Origin: Novosphingobium sp. 32-60-15
GTDB taxonomy: Bacteria > Pseudomonadota > Alphaproteobacteria > Sphingomonadales > Sphingomonadaceae
Reading direction: 5' to 3'
Assembly: GCF_002280675.1 (NCBI RefSeq)
Contig: NZ_NCEN01000003.1
Location: 171,190-235,189 of the forward strand
Length of the DNA stretch: 64,000 nt
In this document: one piece after another, positions 24,810 to 34,619 of the stretch
How positions within the stretch are numbered: position 1 is the first letter of the stretch
Layout: the number at the start of each line of letters is the position of its first letter
Made by a program: the position numbers and the translations under genes
The notes under the pieces: generated by a model
What the model saw: only the letters and a program-made list of their open reading frames with translations
Databases searched by the model: none
What the model was told of the DNA's origin: nothing

Positions 24810-25877
24810 TTACTGCGTTGTGGTCGCTGCCACTGGTGCCGCAGCAGGGGCTGCAACGGCGGGAACAGTAGCCTTTTCAGGCCCCCAAAGTGCAGGATAG
24901 TCCTTCGCCATCTGGTATCCGCCCATGGGCTTGTTCTTGCCCTGGTGGCAGGTGGTGCAGTTCACCTTGAACGGATCACCTTCTGGTCCCTTGCGTTTGG
25001 CAGGGAACACACTGGCAAGCGGGCTGATGTAATTGCTGTTCACATCGCGCACCATGCGCACGCCGTACCATGCGGTTGCACGCTGCGGATTGCTGCTCGA
25101 CCAGCTCTGGAACGAGTTGGCATTGTGGCAGAACGTGCAGTTTACGCCCAGTGATTTGGACACGTGCATCATCAGCGCATAAGACTTTTCGGTATCCATC
25201 GTGGATGTCTTGTTCGCCGCCGTTGGATGCATACCTGCAGAGTTGACGCGGATATTCTGGTCAACCTTGGGATCACCGGTGAGGTAAGACGCCAATGATG
25301 CATTGGGCAGCGAGGCATAAGCAGAGGCGGGAATGGGATCATTCTGCCCGTGCTTGTTGCCGATGATACCGTTCTTGGCACCGCCTGGCATCGTCCAATA
25401 GTTGGCAGGTACTGGCTGGCCGCGATGGCATGTCCAACAAGTCACACCTGTCTTGGCAACGTGCTGGCCCCATTTCTGGTTCAGATTGCGCGTCATCTGC
25501 AACATCTTGCGCGCTACGACTTTGGTATAAAGCTCGTCCGAAGCCATATTGGCCGGATTGTGGCAATAGTTGCAGCCCTGTTCCGGCGCGACCCACTGTG
25601 TCAGAGCAGCCATGGTATAGGAGAACTGCTCTTCTGACACATCGCCCAGAACTTGCACGTTCTGATAGGCAGCGCCTGCGCGCGGGCCTTCGGTTGATGG
25701 CATGTCATAAGGGGGAGGTGGCACGACATCGGCGTCAGCAGGCTTTGCGTTCACCTTGATGGTGTCCATGCCCGTGCCACGATAGCCGTTCTGGGTTGAA
25801 GTCTTGGGCGCCAATTCGCAGGCGCTCAGCGCGAGCGAGGCCAAAGCCACGCCCGCGATTGCTAGGATCCGTTTCAT
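24810..25877 (-). CDS. pufC: Reaction-centre tetrahaem cytochrome c subunit
   Basis: PufC re-reduces the photo-oxidised special pair. The 355-residue lipoprotein has a lipobox LALSAC20 and four CxxCH haem sites: C102-C105-H106, C147-C150-H151, C247-C250-H251 and C307-C310-H311. The C-terminal tail is Ala/Pro/Val-rich. Its ATG overlaps the pufM stop by 4 nt, and a strong terminator follows. A bound cytochrome suggests that a soluble or tethered c-type cytochrome, such as the one at 1610-2137, is the upstream donor. Confidence 0.97.
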   Translation of the reverse strand: MKRILAIAGVALASLALSACELAPKTSTQNGYRGTGMDTIKVNAKPADADVVPPPPYDMPSTEGPRAGAAYQNVQVLGDVSEEQFSYTMAALTQWVAPEQGCNYCHNPANMASDELYTKVVARKMLQMTRNLNQKWGQHVAKTGVTCWTCHRGQPVPANYWTMPGGAKNGIIGNKHGQNDPIPASAYASLPNASLASYLTGDPKVDQNIRVNSAGMHPTAANKTSTMDTEKSYALMMHVSKSLGVNCTFCHNANSFQSWSSSNPQRATAWYGVRMVRDVNSNYISPLASVFPAKRKGPEGDPFKVNCTTCHQGKNKPMGGYQMAKDYPALWGPEKATVPAVAAPAAAPVAATTTQ

Positions 25878-26848
25878 TGTCCTGCGCTCCCCAATGTAGT
25901 GGGATCGACCACGCCGGTATCAGGATAGGCCGGAGCATAACCGTGCTCTTGCGCCCACAGATACCAGTTATCTACGACCGTACCGGTCAGCAGGATACCA
26001 ATCCCGCCTGTCAGCGTCGTCAGCACGGCAAACCACCACGCCCAACGGTGGATTGATTCCATCGTGGCGTTGAAGCCCATCGTCCAGCGCCAGAACAAAG
26101 CGGCGCGTTCCGATGCGGTGCCACGATCGGTGATCTGTTCAATCTCGCGCTCACCGCCGTAACGGCCAACCGCAAGGATCGTCGCGCCGTGCATCGCAAA
26201 CAGAAGCGTTGATCCATAGAGGAACGCGATCGAGAGTGCGTGGAATGGGTTGTAGAACAAGTTGCCATACCGGATTGAAAACGCTGCAGTCCAATCAAGA
26301 TGCGGGAAAATGCCAAACGGTACGGCTTCCGACCAGCTGCCCATAAAGGCGGGACGGATGAAGCCCAGAACCAGATAGAGCCACACTGCCGACAGGAACG
26401 CCCATGCAACGTGCGATCCCATGCCCAAAGCGCGCGCTCGGGTATATGTCCGTACCCACCACAGCAGTATCGATGATGTCAGCAGGAAGCCTGCAAGGAT
26501 CCACCAGCCGCCCTTGGCCAATGGCACAAACGGGCTGAAGCCATATTCGGGGCCGGGTGGTTCAAGCGAAAGCCATGGCAGCATGCGCACGAACTGGATG
26601 GGGTCCCAGTTGACCGAGGCGAGCATGTTGAGCCCGATAATCTCGATCGCGAAGAAGCCCAGGATCAGCGATGCAACGCCAGTCCAGCCGAGATAGACCG
26701 GACCAAGCTGTGCATGGCCGATCAGCCCCATGATGTGATTGAAAGTGGTCGCCTGGATGCGGGGTTCGTTGCCGGGGGCCAGGGCTACGCCTGCCTCCGG
26801 CTCGCCACGCAGCTGGACCTGGGTGAATATGTTTTGATAGGTCGCCAT
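25874..26848 (-). CDS. pufM: Photosynthetic reaction centre M subunit
   Basis: The 324-residue M subunit has five transmembrane helices that bind half of the special pair, an accessory bacteriochlorophyll, a bacteriopheophytin and QA. Visible hallmarks are [37 protein letters not shown] (special-pair His) and [17 protein letters not shown] with the non-haem iron ligands, plus [19 protein letters not shown]. It follows pufL after 14 nt. Confidence 0.98.
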   Translation of the reverse strand: MATYQNIFTQVQLRGEPEAGVALAPGNEPRIQATTFNHIMGLIGHAQLGPVYLGWTGVASLILGFFAIEIIGLNMLASVNWDPIQFVRMLPWLSLEPPGPEYGFSPFVPLAKGGWWILAGFLLTSSILLWWVRTYTRARALGMGSHVAWAFLSAVWLYLVLGFIRPAFMGSWSEAVPFGIFPHLDWTAAFSIRYGNLFYNPFHALSIAFLYGSTLLFAMHGATILAVGRYGGEREIEQITDRGTASERAALFWRWTMGFNATMESIHRWAWWFAVLTTLTGGIGILLTGTVVDNWYLWAQEHGYAPAYPDTGVVDPTTLGSAGQ

Positions 26849-26862
26849 CGCTCAATGCTCCT

Positions 26863-27687
26863 TCACGACCAGATCGGCAGGTTAAGCCACCAGGTCCACC
26901 ATTCCGGCCAACCTTTGGTCCACAGCGGGCCACTGATGACAATGCAGACCGCGCTCCAAAAACCGGCGTTAAGCGCCAGCAGCAGACCAACACGGTGAAT
27001 GCCCAGCGTACCCACCGAATAGCCGATGAGATCACGGAAAAACGAATCTTCGTATTCCGGCGACTTAACTTCACCACCCTCGGGTGGGTTGACCGCCGAC
27101 AGCACCAGCGCACCATGCAGCGCAAGCGCCAGTGTGGTGGTGAAGAAGAACGATACGGCAAGCATGTGAGCCGGGTTATAATGGAAGTGCAGATACTGGT
27201 ATCCCGTGTTGGAAACCCAATCGAGATGGCTGAAAATCCCGTAAGGGAAGCCAAAGTGCCAGCCGCCGAGAAGAACCGGACGGATCACTACCAAGGTGAA
27301 ATAGGCAAAGATTGCCATGCCGAAAGCGACGGGCACATGATAGCCCATGCCCAGCTTGCGGCAGATCTCTACCTCGCGCAGCGCCCACGATGTGAACGAC
27401 ACGAGCGCGCAGACCGTAATGACCTGCCAAAACCCGCCTTCTTTAAGCGGCGCCAGCGCCAGCCCGTATTTAAGGTCGGGTGGCGCGATCGAAATCAGCC
27501 ACGGGTTCCATGTCGAGCCTTGTGAGGCCGCATAAAAGATGAGGGCAGTGCCGAGCGATGCGAAGATCGCAGTCACTACGCCGAAAAAGCCGACGTAGAA
27601 CGGGCCCACCCAGAAATCGAACAGGTCGCCACCGATTAAAGTGCCGCCGCGAACGCGATATTTTCGCTCGAAACTCAGGAGTGCCAT
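26863..27687 (-). CDS. pufL: Photosynthetic reaction centre L subunit
   Basis: The 274-residue L subunit begins [20 protein letters not shown], which sets the start at the ATG at 27687; a frame six codons longer is open upstream but lacks similarity. Five helices, the [22 protein letters not shown] special-pair region and the [11 protein letters not shown] iron/QB region are present. It is separated from pufA by about 100 nt that contain an intercistronic hairpin. Confidence 0.98.
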   Translation of the reverse strand: MALLSFERKYRVRGGTLIGGDLFDFWVGPFYVGFFGVVTAIFASLGTALIFYAASQGSTWNPWLISIAPPDLKYGLALAPLKEGGFWQVITVCALVSFTSWALREVEICRKLGMGYHVPVAFGMAIFAYFTLVVIRPVLLGGWHFGFPYGIFSHLDWVSNTGYQYLHFHYNPAHMLAVSFFFTTTLALALHGALVLSAVNPPEGGEVKSPEYEDSFFRDLIGYSVGTLGIHRVGLLLALNAGFWSAVCIVISGPLWTKGWPEWWTWWLNLPIWS

Positions 27688-27746
27688 TGCTCTACCCCTC
27701 CCCACCGTCGCGCGGCGGGCTTATGTGATTAGTATGATGAAACCCC

Positions 27747-27775
27747 AGAGGCGGCGGTGATTAAGCCACCGCCTC
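27747..27775 (-). promoter_or_regulatory. pufA-pufL intercistronic stem-loop
   Basis: On the minus-strand transcript, AAGAGGCGGTG pairs with CACCGCCGCCTCT (7-bp core plus a 4-bp outer stem with a 2-nt bulge) around a GCTTAAT loop. A stem-loop at this site in Rhodobacter blocks 3'-5' decay and raises the level of pufBA mRNA over pufLM. The same role is inferred here. There is no U-run, so it is not an efficient terminator. Confidence 0.7.
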
Positions 27776-27790
27776 TTGAATGGGGAGCCG

Positions 27791-27973
27791 TCAGGTCGAC
27801 GCCGGTGCGGCGGCAGCCATTGCAGCGCCTTGCGCCGAATTCGGACCGTCGAGCCAGTTGAAGGTGTCGGTGCTGAGCAGGATGAAGTGAATCACCAGTG
27901 CAAGCACGAACAGGAATGCAAACAGTGCGACAAGCGCCCTGCGCGGATCGAAAATAAGCCAGACTCTCCACAT
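27791..27973 (-). CDS. pufA: Light-harvesting 1 alpha polypeptide
   Basis: The 60-residue LH1 alpha chain begins [20 protein letters not shown] and has one membrane helix with the bacteriochlorophyll-ligating His29 in [10 protein letters not shown]. The start is placed at the ATG at 27973, where the conserved MWRVW begins. The C-terminal tail is Ala/Ser-rich. It pairs with pufB, 67 nt upstream, to form the core antenna ring. Confidence 0.96.
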   Translation of the reverse strand: MWRVWLIFDPRRALVALFAFLFVLALVIHFILLSTDTFNWLDGPNSAQGAAMAAAAPAST

Positions 27974-28040
27974 GGTCTCTATCCTTGTGTAAGATGGTAG
28001 TATCCCACGACGCATTGTGCCGCAGGATTAGCGGGGTGGT

Positions 28041-28196
28041 TCAGAGCCAGGGCTTCCACATCCACACAAGCGCATGAGCGGCAACAGCAACGGCGGTGAA
28101 GCCGATGAAGCTGGTCATGAACAATTTGTGGAATTCCTTGGCTTCTTCTGGGGTGAGGTAGGTTCTCAGCCCGAAGCGATCATCAGGATCACTCAT
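28041..28196 (-). CDS. pufB: Light-harvesting 1 beta polypeptide
   Basis: The 51-residue LH1 beta chain has the LTPEEAKEFHKLFMTSF amphipathic entry (His23), one membrane helix, the ligand His41 in AVAAHALVWMWKPWL and the C-terminal aromatic clamp. The ATG at 28196 is where family similarity begins; a longer open frame upstream is not coding. The gap of 133 nt from bchZ holds no pufQ, so pufB is the first puf gene. Confidence 0.96.
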   Translation of the reverse strand: MSDPDDRFGLRTYLTPEEAKEFHKLFMTSFIGFTAVAVAAHALVWMWKPWL

Positions 28197-28329
28197 AGCC
28201 CAATCTCCAATTCGTTGTTGGTGATAAAGAGGCAACTGGCCTCTTTTGGTATCCGCGCGGAGAATTCCGCTTGGATGGGGTGGTCCGGCAGTCCCTTGCG
28301 GGGAGCCAGAAAAAGGGGTGCTGTGCGCA

Positions 28330-29775
28330 TCATGCGATTTGCGCCTCAAGCAGGGCATCAGCCAGACGTTCAGCCGATACGCGGGCCTCGCCAGCGCGGC
28401 GGGCTGCGGCTTCTGCGGCATCACGCAAACGCTTTGCTGCTGAAATGCGGATCAGGACCGGCTGCGCTTCAACCAGTTGGTCAAGCTTGGCTTTGGCATC
28501 ATCATCCCATGCCAGTTCGCGATGGTCGCGCGCGGGTGTGGCTACAACCTTGTCGAGTTGCGTGGAGAGCGGCAGGATGTGGAACAGCGCATCGAACAGC
28601 GCATTGCACACTTCCTGGATAAGATACGTCGCGCCCGAATAGCCCATGAAAGGCGTGCCGATGTGGCGCCTGATGGCTGCGCCGGGGAAGCTGGCCGGGA
28701 TATAAATCCCGCGTCCACCGCTTTCGGCCATGTACATGCGTTCATTATAGCTGCCGAACACGATCAGCGGCGGGTTGGTATGAATGGCTTCGCGCACGTC
28801 TTCGTTGCGCGGCTTCACCCCGGCACAGCGGGAAAACGCGAAATTGCAAGGCAGACCCATATCTTCTTCAAGGAAGTTACGAATCCCGCGCGCATAAGTC
28901 TCATTGGCCACGATGCCAAAGCTGGCAGTGGCAAAGAAGTCCTGCGTCACCGATCGCCACAGATCCCACAAAGGCTTGATTGTGGTGTGCTTTTCGCGGG
29001 TGATGAACGGTTCGGGGTCCAGCCCCAATTCCGCGCCCAATGCGCGCAGGAAACTGGTCGTGCTCGAAAGTCCGATTGGTGCCTGGAAGAAGGGCCGCTC
29101 CATCAGTTCGCAAAGATTGCGGCCAAATTCGCGGTAAAGGCACACATTGGCCTGGGCATCGGCAAGGCGGCGCACATCGGCCAGATGGCTGCCCAGCGGG
29201 AAGGCCATGTTGACTTCGGCACCGATGCCCTCGATCAGGCGGCGGATTTCCGCCAGATCGCTGGCCATGTTGAACATGCCATAGGCCGGGCCGATGATAT
29301 TGACCTTGGGTTTTTCACCCTCTTTGACCGGCTTCATTGCCGGCACGGCTTTCGGGCCGAATTCTGTCCACAGCCAGCTGAGGGCACGGTCGGCCGCTTG
29401 CCATTGGTCTTCGTCAATCGTGCGCGGCAGGAAGCGTTTGATGTTCGTGCCCAACGGCGTCACACCACCACCGATCATCTCGGAAATGGAACCGGTGACA
29501 ACTACGGCGGGAAGCTCGGGATCGAGCGTTTTCCACGCCCGCATCATCGCCGCTTCGGTGCCGGTCTTGCCCAGTTCTTCTTCGCCAAGGCCGGTGACGA
29601 CAATCGGCAATTCGTGCGGTGGCAGGCCGTCGGTATAGTGCAGAACCGAGGTGACCGGCAGGTTCTCACAACCTACCGGACCATCGATGATCACCTGCAA
29701 CCCTTTGATTGCTGTGAACACATAGACTGCGCCCCAATAGCCGCCAGCCCGATCATGATCGAGAACCAGTGTCAT
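28330..29775 (-). CDS. bchZ: Chlorophyllide reductase subunit Z
   Basis: BchZ is the NifK-like subunit of chlorophyllide a reductase (COR), which reduces ring B to the bacteriochlorin. The 481-residue protein begins [20 protein letters not shown] and contains the cluster/cofactor region [19 protein letters not shown]. The C-terminus is helical ([20 protein letters not shown]). Its start overlaps the bchY stop by 4 nt, and pufB follows, so bchCXYZ and puf probably form one superoperon. Confidence 0.97.
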   Translation of the reverse strand: MTLVLDHDRAGGYWGAVYVFTAIKGLQVIIDGPVGCENLPVTSVLHYTDGLPPHELPIVVTGLGEEELGKTGTEAAMMRAWKTLDPELPAVVVTGSISEMIGGGVTPLGTNIKRFLPRTIDEDQWQAADRALSWLWTEFGPKAVPAMKPVKEGEKPKVNIIGPAYGMFNMASDLAEIRRLIEGIGAEVNMAFPLGSHLADVRRLADAQANVCLYREFGRNLCELMERPFFQAPIGLSSTTSFLRALGAELGLDPEPFITREKHTTIKPLWDLWRSVTQDFFATASFGIVANETYARGIRNFLEEDMGLPCNFAFSRCAGVKPRNEDVREAIHTNPPLIVFGSYNERMYMAESGGRGIYIPASFPGAAIRRHIGTPFMGYSGATYLIQEVCNALFDALFHILPLSTQLDKVVATPARDHRELAWDDDAKAKLDQLVEAQPVLIRISAAKRLRDAAEAAARRAGEARVSAERLADALLEAQIA

Positions 29776-31334
29776 GAGCCTACAGCCTCCGCTGCCTTGC
29801 GTGCAGCTTCATTCAGCGCTGCATATTTCTTTTTGAATTGCGGGCGGTCCTGCGGGACATCTTCCCACACGCCTGCGCCGATTCCGGTACCAACGCCGTC
29901 GAAAAACGCGGTCATCTTGTCAAAGCGGGCCTTGTTGGCCATCGCCGCGTTCACCACTTGGACCAGGCTGCCAGCGCCAGCCACACCCATCAGCGGACGG
30001 GCCGAGATCAGATTGGTGAAGTAGAGTGCCGGAATTGCCTTTTGTTTGGCATGTTGCACAACCGGCGTAGTGCCAATGGCAAGGTCAGGGCGGAATTCTT
30101 CAACCGCAGCAATGTCTTGTTCAAGGCTGGCGCGGAAGTTTACGCGTACGCCCCGGCTTTCCAACCATTCGCGATCAGGATCAGACCAGCGCGTACGCGG
30201 GCAGGCGCTACCGACATAAGGCACATCCGCACCGCTTTCGATGAGCAGGCGGGCAACCAGAAGTTCAGAGCCTTCATAGCCTGAAACCGTGATCCGGCCT
30301 TTGATCGGATTTGCTGCCAGTGCGCCACGGATGGCAGCAACAAAGCGGTCCTTGGTCAGATCGATCGTGTGCTGCGCAATGCCGCAAGCAGCACCGATTG
30401 CGTCAAGCCATGCTGCGGTGCCATCAGCGCCCACGGGGGCTGAGCCGATGACCGAGCGCCCGGCGGCTTCAAATTCACGCACACTGGCGGTGTAAAACGG
30501 ATGGATTGCGGCAACGGCTGCACAATCCAGTGCAGAATAAAGTTCGCGCCATTCGCGCGTTGGCACGACCGGACCTGCGGCAAGGCCCAGCGGCTCAAGC
30601 ATCTGGCCAATACCCATCGGATCGACCGGGAACATTTCGCCCAGCAGCGTAATCGTCGGCTTGTCCGGGCGATTGGCGGGGGCAGGGACGGGGCCTTCTT
30701 CCACTTCGCTGCGGGCATAATTCAGCATGGCACCGGCCAGCACGTCTTTGGCTTCGGCATGGGTTGGAATGCCAAAGCCCGGCACATCAATGCCAATAAT
30801 CCGCACACCGTTGATCTGCTTTTTCAACAGACGCAGCGGAACGCCGCTGGCGGTAGGAACGCAAAGATTGGTGACGACAATCGTATCGTAAAGTGCAGGA
30901 TCAGCGAGGTTCTCGACCGCTTCCTTGATGTCTTCAAACAGCTTGCCGGTAACCAGCGATTCCGAATTGAACGGAACGTAGCCGACGGTGCGGCGCGCGC
31001 CGTAAAAGTGTGATGTGAAGGTCAGTCCATATACGCAGCAGGCCGATCCCGAAAGGATGGTTGCTGTGCGCCTCATGCGCAAGCCTACGCGCAAGGACCC
31101 GAAGGCGGGGCACATGCTTTGCGGCTGATCGTGAGGGCCAACAGGATAATCGGCAGCATAACGGGTAAGAAGTTCGCTTCCCTGCGCCTTGTTTGTGGCA
31201 TCACGCAGGACATCGGCCTGTGCGTGGCATGCGCCACCCTCGATCGGCGCAGCTGCAGCCACAGCGGAATCGGCAGGTGCATCGAAATCGAGCCGGTCAG
31301 GTTCACGCGCCCTGTCTGAGGTGAGGGTGGTCAT
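29772..31334 (-). CDS. bchY: Chlorophyllide reductase subunit Y
   Basis: BchY is the NifD-like COR subunit. The 520-residue protein has the cysteine regions [19 protein letters not shown] and [19 protein letters not shown] that contribute to the [4Fe-4S] cluster, and the [20 protein letters not shown] segment. About 45 N-terminal residues are variable. It lies 3 nt after bchX. Confidence 0.97.
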   Translation of the reverse strand: MTTLTSDRAREPDRLDFDAPADSAVAAAAPIEGGACHAQADVLRDATNKAQGSELLTRYAADYPVGPHDQPQSMCPAFGSLRVGLRMRRTATILSGSACCVYGLTFTSHFYGARRTVGYVPFNSESLVTGKLFEDIKEAVENLADPALYDTIVVTNLCVPTASGVPLRLLKKQINGVRIIGIDVPGFGIPTHAEAKDVLAGAMLNYARSEVEEGPVPAPANRPDKPTITLLGEMFPVDPMGIGQMLEPLGLAAGPVVPTREWRELYSALDCAAVAAIHPFYTASVREFEAAGRSVIGSAPVGADGTAAWLDAIGAACGIAQHTIDLTKDRFVAAIRGALAANPIKGRITVSGYEGSELLVARLLIESGADVPYVGSACPRTRWSDPDREWLESRGVRVNFRASLEQDIAAVEEFRPDLAIGTTPVVQHAKQKAIPALYFTNLISARPLMGVAGAGSLVQVVNAAMANKARFDKMTAFFDGVGTGIGAGVWEDVPQDRPQFKKKYAALNEAARKAAEAVGS

Positions 31335-31337
31335 GAC

Positions 31338-32339
31338 TCAAACCTCGTCATAAATCACCTCAAGCGAAGGCTTCGTTTCATATGTCCCGCCGCGCATGTC
31401 AGCCTGTGTCGCCGGAAGCAGCTCGACGTTGCCACCGGTTTGTTCGGGGGAAAACAGGCCCAACAATCCGTCCTGGTCGAGAGGGCGGGGTTGGCGCGGC
31501 GGTGCCTGTGCAACATTGGCGGCAAGCTCTGCAAAGAGGCTGCCCCACTGTCCGTCAGGCTTTCCGATGATTTGATAATTGGCGGATTTGCGGCGGATGT
31601 CTTCGTCTGCCGGGATCGCGCAAAGTACAGGAATGTCGACAGACTCGGCAAAAGCCTTGGCCTCGCCCGTGCCATCATCCTTGTTGATGATCATGCCGGC
31701 CACGCCGACATTGCCACCCATCTTGCGGAAGTATTCAACCGCCTTGCACACGTTGTTGGCAACATAGAGCGATTGCAGATCGTTCGATCCGACGACGATC
31801 ACCTTCTGGCACATGTCGCGGGCAATCGGCAGGCCGAACCCGCCGCACACCACATCGCCCAGAAAATCGAGCAGCACGAAATCAAAGCCCCAGTCATGGA
31901 AGCCCAGCTTTTCCAGCAATTCAAAGCCGTGGATAATCCCGCGACCGCCACAGCCACGGCCCACTTCCGGCCCGCCCAGTTCCATCGCGAAAACACCGTC
32001 ACGCTGGAAGCAGACATCTTCGATGCGCACTTCTTCGCCAGCCAGTTTCTTGGCCGATGACGTTTCAATAATGGTTGGGCAGCTTTTGCCGCCGAACAGC
32101 AGGCTGGTGGTGTCCGATTTCGGATCGCATCCGATAAGCAACACGCGCAAACCCTGTTGCGCCATCATGTAGCTCAGGTTTGACAGCGCAAAGCTTTTGC
32201 CCGAACCACCTTTGCCATAAATGGCGATGATCTGGGTTTCCTTGCGCACTTCACCGGTGTGAACCGGATCGGGTTCGATTGCGGCTTCATCCCGCAGGCT
32301 TTGATCGCGCTGGACCATTTCATTATCGAGCATAGTCAT
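31338..32339 (-). CDS. bchX: Chlorophyllide reductase iron protein (BchX)
   Basis: BchX is the NifH/BchL-like ATPase that drives COR. The P-loop GKGGSGKS lies at residues 42-49 and the cluster cysteines in ELGGPEVGRGCGGRG and [13 protein letters not shown]. Three in-frame ATGs cluster at the bchC end. I prefer 32339, where ATGA overlaps the bchC stop and GGAG lies 9 nt upstream, giving 333 residues; starts at 32345 or 32354 are possible. The N-terminal 30 residues are charged and variable. Confidence 0.95.
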   Translation of the reverse strand: MTMLDNEMVQRDQSLRDEAAIEPDPVHTGEVRKETQIIAIYGKGGSGKSFALSNLSYMMAQQGLRVLLIGCDPKSDTTSLLFGGKSCPTIIETSSAKKLAGEEVRIEDVCFQRDGVFAMELGGPEVGRGCGGRGIIHGFELLEKLGFHDWGFDFVLLDFLGDVVCGGFGLPIARDMCQKVIVVGSNDLQSLYVANNVCKAVEYFRKMGGNVGVAGMIINKDDGTGEAKAFAESVDIPVLCAIPADEDIRRKSANYQIIGKPDGQWGSLFAELAANVAQAPPRQPRPLDQDGLLGLFSPEQTGGNVELLPATQADMRGGTYETKPSLEVIYDEV

Positions 32340-33301
32340 GCGCATTTGCTCCAATCGAGGACCATCTTCAGACAGTCGGCATCGAGAAAGGCATCAGGAT
32401 AGGCACCTTTCGCATCTTGCGCGGGTCGCACATCGGTGATCACGCCGGACAGGTCGAGCGCGCCACTTTCGATAAGGGCGCGGGTTGATGCCAGATCATC
32501 CGGCCCCCATTCTGCGGCCACACGGAAACGCGCTTCCACCTGGAAGGCAGGCGCAAACGCGAAACTGGGGCGGTTGGCGTAAAAGCCAGCCAGAACGATT
32601 TCACCCTTTTTGCCCAGCCGTCCGACCAGCGCATCAAGGCCATCGGCATCGCCGCTGACATCATAGATCGAGGTGTAATTGCGGCGGTCGTCATCTTTCG
32701 GGGCGATGACGTTATAACCCACAGCGCCCGTGCGGCGGGCCGGATTACGTTCCCACACGGTCGGGGCAGGCGCGCCCGATGCAATTGTCAAACGTGCAAG
32801 CAAGCGTCCCAGTGCGCCATGGCCAATGATCAGGTCAGGTGCGTCACCACCCTGCATGGCGTGAAGCGCCGTGGCTGCCAGTGCGAACAAGACGCCATCT
32901 GCGCCCAGTGTTTCGGAAATCGGGAAGGCGCGGGCTGAAGGTACGATTACGCGCTGTGCCGTGCCGCCAAACAATCCGCGTGCATCGGCATAGCAAGTGG
33001 CGCCGGGAACAAACACCCAATCACCAATGCGGCCTTGTGCATCGGCACCGGAGTCAACAATTCGGCCCACCGATTCATAACCGGGCACCAATGGATAGCC
33101 CATGCCGGGGAAGGCGGGCATCTCGCCGCTCCACAGCAGCTTTTCTGTTCCGGCGCTAACGCCGCTCCAGTGAATGTTGATCAGCACGTCTGATGGGGCA
33201 AGGCCGGTGAAGCCTGAAATAGCGGAGTCCGAGCCGGTTAAAGCTAGCTTGCGAAGCGCGATCCGCCTCGGAGCCTCTAATATGACCGCCAGTGCGTCCA
33301 T
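32336..33301 (-). CDS. bchC: 3-hydroxyethyl bacteriochlorophyllide dehydrogenase
   Basis: BchC oxidises the 3-hydroxyethyl group to acetyl, a late step to bacteriochlorophyllide a. The about 321-residue protein belongs to the zinc-type alcohol dehydrogenase superfamily, with the motif SGVSAGTEKLLWSGEMPAFPG and a nucleotide-binding half. I favour the ATG at 33301 (MDALAVILEAPRR), where similarity starts; ATGs at 33313, 33325 and 33376 are also in frame. Paired PpsR sites lie about 96-140 bp upstream. Confidence 0.93.
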   Translation of the reverse strand: MDALAVILEAPRRIALRKLALTGSDSAISGFTGLAPSDVLINIHWSGVSAGTEKLLWSGEMPAFPGMGYPLVPGYESVGRIVDSGADAQGRIGDWVFVPGATCYADARGLFGGTAQRVIVPSARAFPISETLGADGVLFALAATALHAMQGGDAPDLIIGHGALGRLLARLTIASGAPAPTVWERNPARRTGAVGYNVIAPKDDDRRNYTSIYDVSGDADGLDALVGRLGKKGEIVLAGFYANRPSFAFAPAFQVEARFRVAAEWGPDDLASTRALIESGALDLSGVITDVRPAQDAKGAYPDAFLDADCLKMVLDWSKCA

Positions 33302-33396
33302 ATTCCGGTCCATCCCCTTTCCGGCCATCCGGCCACGCCTTCGTATCCGGATGGGATACTGTGAGGCATGCTTCACAATACCCTAACAGCAAAGGG

Positions 33397-33414
33397 TGTC
33401 AAACAGTTTGGACG
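33397..33414. promoter_or_regulatory. PpsR/CrtJ-type operator 1 of the bchC promoter
   Basis: TGTCAAACAGTTTGGACG fits TGT-N12-ACA except for the last base. It lies exactly 8 bp from the second site at 33423-33440, the paired spacing known for the bchC promoter of Rhodobacter. Confidence 0.8.
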
Positions 33415-33422
33415 GTTTTATG

Positions 33423-33440
33423 TGTCAAGTTGAGCTGACA
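33423..33440. promoter_or_regulatory. PpsR/CrtJ-type operator 2 of the bchC promoter
   Basis: TGTCAAGTTGAGCTGACA is a perfect TGT-N12-ACA palindrome with inner CA...TG. It covers the last codons of crtF and, with its neighbour, should control bchCXYZ and, by read-through, puf. Confidence 0.85.
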
Positions 33441-34558
33441 ATGAGACTGGCAATAATAGGCTGCCGGGTTTTGACCTGCTGCCACCGTGCGAATCCAGCA
33501 CTTTGCAGCATTTCGCCGTATTCATCGGCCGAGCGTGGACGGCCAGAATTCATCGCCCAGAGGTACATCCCGAAATAGGCATCCCCCATCGCTTGTGCGC
33601 CGGGTGTCTTGGCCATGGGTTCGGCAATGATCAGGCGTCCGCCAGGGGGTAGGGCGCGGCGAATTGCGCGCAGCAATTCAAGGCTTTGCGCATCATCATG
33701 GTCATGCAGAATGCGCACCAATGTGATGCAATCATACCCCTGCGGGATCGAGTCGTTGAAAAAATCCCCGGGGTGCAGCGCGACTCGCGAGGCGAGGCTC
33801 GCCGACTCGATCAAACGTGCAGTGCCCGCAATAACCGGCGGCAGATCGAACACGCCAAGCGCCAGATCGGGGCAGGCATCCGCCACCGCGCGCGCAAACG
33901 CGCCATGCCCGCCACCCACATCAAGCAAGCGTTTGTGCCGGTCAAAACGATAAGCCGCTATCGCCTCGCGCGCGACCATGTCCTGTGATGTTGCCATCAA
34001 TTCCGAATAGCGATTTGCCGTATCCCCGGGGATTTGCGCGCCATAGCGCCAGAAGTCGGCCAGCGCCGTCGGCTTTGAACGGTCACGCTGCAACAAGGCA
34101 ACCGGATCAGCCAGATCGGCATAGAGCAGCGGATGATGGCGGATCATTGCCAAAGCACCATCGTTCGTGCGCAGCGCTGCGCCTTGCTGGCCAAGCATCC
34201 ACCAGCCCGGTGATACTTCCTGTGCCAGATCAAGCGCCGTGGCCGCCCTTACAAGCCGCAGCGCGGCATCGCGGCTTAACCCTGCATGCGCAGCAATTGT
34301 TGCAGCATTGCAGGGTTCCTTCTCGAGCAGGTCGAGCAGCTTGACCTCGACCACCGCCAGCAACACCTGCGTATAGCTAAACCCCGCAACAAGATCGAAA
34401 ACTTGCGCCGCTCGCCGCCGCGCCACGAAGCTGAAGGGCGGCACACGCGCGGCCCAATCCTGGAAGCCGACGCTGCCCAGAACACGGTTGCGTAAGGCGA
34501 TCCAGCGCCGCTTCCATTCCGGTGGCCCCAGCCCGGATTGCTCACCGTTCATTTTCAT
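33425..34558 (-). CDS. crtF: Hydroxyneurosporene/demethylspheroidene O-methyltransferase
   Basis: CrtF methylates the C1 hydroxyl of acyclic carotenoids from S-adenosylmethionine. The 377-residue protein has an N-terminal dimerisation domain (FSYTQVLLAVVEVKLLDLL) and a C-terminal methyltransferase domain with motif I LLDVGGGHGAFARA and the DCITLVRILHDHDD catalytic region. It is divergent from crtD. A perfect PpsR palindrome ends one base before its ATG, so the operator probably overlaps the ribosome-binding site. It lies upstream of bchC in the same direction. Confidence 0.95.
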   Translation of the reverse strand: MKMNGEQSGLGPPEWKRRWIALRNRVLGSVGFQDWAARVPPFSFVARRRAAQVFDLVAGFSYTQVLLAVVEVKLLDLLEKEPCNAATIAAHAGLSRDAALRLVRAATALDLAQEVSPGWWMLGQQGAALRTNDGALAMIRHHPLLYADLADPVALLQRDRSKPTALADFWRYGAQIPGDTANRYSELMATSQDMVAREAIAAYRFDRHKRLLDVGGGHGAFARAVADACPDLALGVFDLPPVIAGTARLIESASLASRVALHPGDFFNDSIPQGYDCITLVRILHDHDDAQSLELLRAIRRALPPGGRLIIAEPMAKTPGAQAMGDAYFGMYLWAMNSGRPRSADEYGEMLQSAGFARWQQVKTRQPIIASLIVSST

Positions 34559-34559
34559 A

Positions 34560-34577
34560 TGTCCAAAAGATTGGACA
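34560..34577. promoter_or_regulatory. PpsR/CrtJ-type operator between crtF and crtD
   Basis: TGTCCAAAAGATTGGACA is a perfect TGT-N12-ACA palindrome. It abuts the crtF start (TGGACA-T-ATG on the minus strand) and lies 42 bp before crtD, so it can control both divergent genes. A half-site TGT occurs again at 34585. Confidence 0.85.
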
Positions 34578-34619
34578 TTTAAAGTGTAAAGGTCAATTGT
34601 ATTCCCTCAACGGGCCATT

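Noticed and set aside
28197..28329. pufQ between bchZ and pufB
   Set aside because: The 133-nt gap has no frame of adequate length or with PufQ character.
28477..30024. Long plus-strand frame (515 codons) opposite bchZ/bchY
   Set aside because: It is the antisense of two certain genes; long antisense frames are common at this GC content, and the translation has no domain signature.
33340..33440. A small gene between bchC and crtF
   Set aside because: The segment is fully explained by two PpsR-type operators and the bchC leader.
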